DNA from: Limanda limanda
Lineage: Eukaryota > Chordata > Actinopteri > Pleuronectiformes > Pleuronectidae
Assembly: GCF_963576545.1 (NCBI RefSeq)
Contig: NC_083639.1
Location: 28,897,329 to 28,961,328, forward strand
Direction of reading: 5' to 3'
DNA: 64,000 bases
The position numbers and the translations under genes are program-made. The first letter of the stretch is position 1, and the number at the start of each line of letters is the position of its first letter. Positions 63,850 to 64,000 of this stretch are shown here, one piece after another. The notes under the pieces are model-generated. The model ran no database searches. It was not told the origin of the DNA and saw only the letters and a list, made by a program, of their open reading frames with translations.

Positions 63850-64000
63850 CTTACTTATAGCCCTTTGTATTTGTATTCATTTTTGAAGGAATTGTACTTT
63901 TTGGATTCTTGTTGTTCTTGGTTTGTACCCTGGGGGTTGATGCACTTATTGTGAGTCGCTTTGGATAAAAGCGTCAGCTAAATGAAATGTAATGCAATGT
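63850..64000 (+). mobile_element. Teleost dispersed repeat end (CTTTGGATAAAAGCG motif)
   Basis: Ends GTGAGTCGCTTTGGATAAAA, then GCGTCAGCTAAATGAAATG and a TAATGCAATGT tail. This motif is the 3' end of many fish repeats. The inverse appears at 40825-40875. The class (LINE/SINE tail) is from memory only. Confidence 0.55.

Larger units (their letters stand above)
61647..64000 (-). other. ptprt: Upstream ptprt intron (partial), with possible conserved noncoding block
   Basis: No exon was found up to the window edge. 62380-62990 has the look of a conserved noncoding element (mixed composition, many TAATTG/TTAAT motifs, no repeats). A perfect hairpin lies at 63285-63331, and a fish repeat with the CTTTGGATAAAAGCG end lies at the edge. 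Confidence 0.7.

Noticed and set aside
61647..64000. Additional upstream ptprt exon (KNRY loop or juxtamembrane)
   Set aside because: No minus-strand segment with the expected residues and splice sites was found.

Overview
The window looks like genomic DNA from a ray-finned (teleost) fish. The signs are a vertebrate receptor tyrosine phosphatase gene cut into small exons, extreme density of (CA)n/(TG)n microsatellites, and fish-type DNA transposons (hAT, Tc1/IS630-like, PIF/Harbinger-like) and retroposon tails. There are no bacterial-style operons; nearly all long open frames here are translated simple repeats, not genes.

The only protein-coding gene I can support lies on the minus strand from 61646 down to 35198. 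It is the 3' part of ptprt (R2B/MAM-type receptor protein tyrosine phosphatase). Thirteen exons with consensus or near-consensus splice sites join in frame to 517 codons. They cover most of the membrane-proximal phosphatase domain D1 (WPD loop, [10 protein letters not shown] signature), all of D2 (WPA instead of WPD, HCLTGGGRSG) and the stop codon. The 5' part (MAM, Ig, fibronectin, transmembrane and juxtamembrane exons) must lie beyond 64000.

Layout: 1-4620, gene-free flank rich in (CA)n. 4620-7702, an AT-rich dispersed repeat array split by a Tc1/IS630-like element (4981-6771) that itself carries a nested insertion (5377-5887). 8160-10490, a 2.3 kb polypyrimidine block. 11252-11960, an inverted copy of the dispersed repeat with a (TTC)50(TTA)21 tract and a retroposon tail. 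11960-22700, gene-free with many microsatellites. 22700-24240, a 16-bp minisatellite interrupted by a hAT element with 8-bp target duplication. 26368-27343, a PIF/Harbinger-like candidate. 31830-35197, probable ptprt 3' UTR. 35198-61646, ptprt exons with introns holding a second hAT copy, three copies of a foldback hAT-type MITE and a 1.8 kb 20-bp minisatellite. 61647-64000, upstream intron with a perfect 20-bp hairpin and probable conserved noncoding sequence.

I did not find a new multi-gene system. The most interesting items are: a BED zinc-finger reading frame identical in two hAT copies whose flanks have diverged; splice sites of ptprt embedded in UG and CA repeats; inverted MITE copies flanking ptprt exons 6-11; and several stretches that look like conserved noncoding elements.
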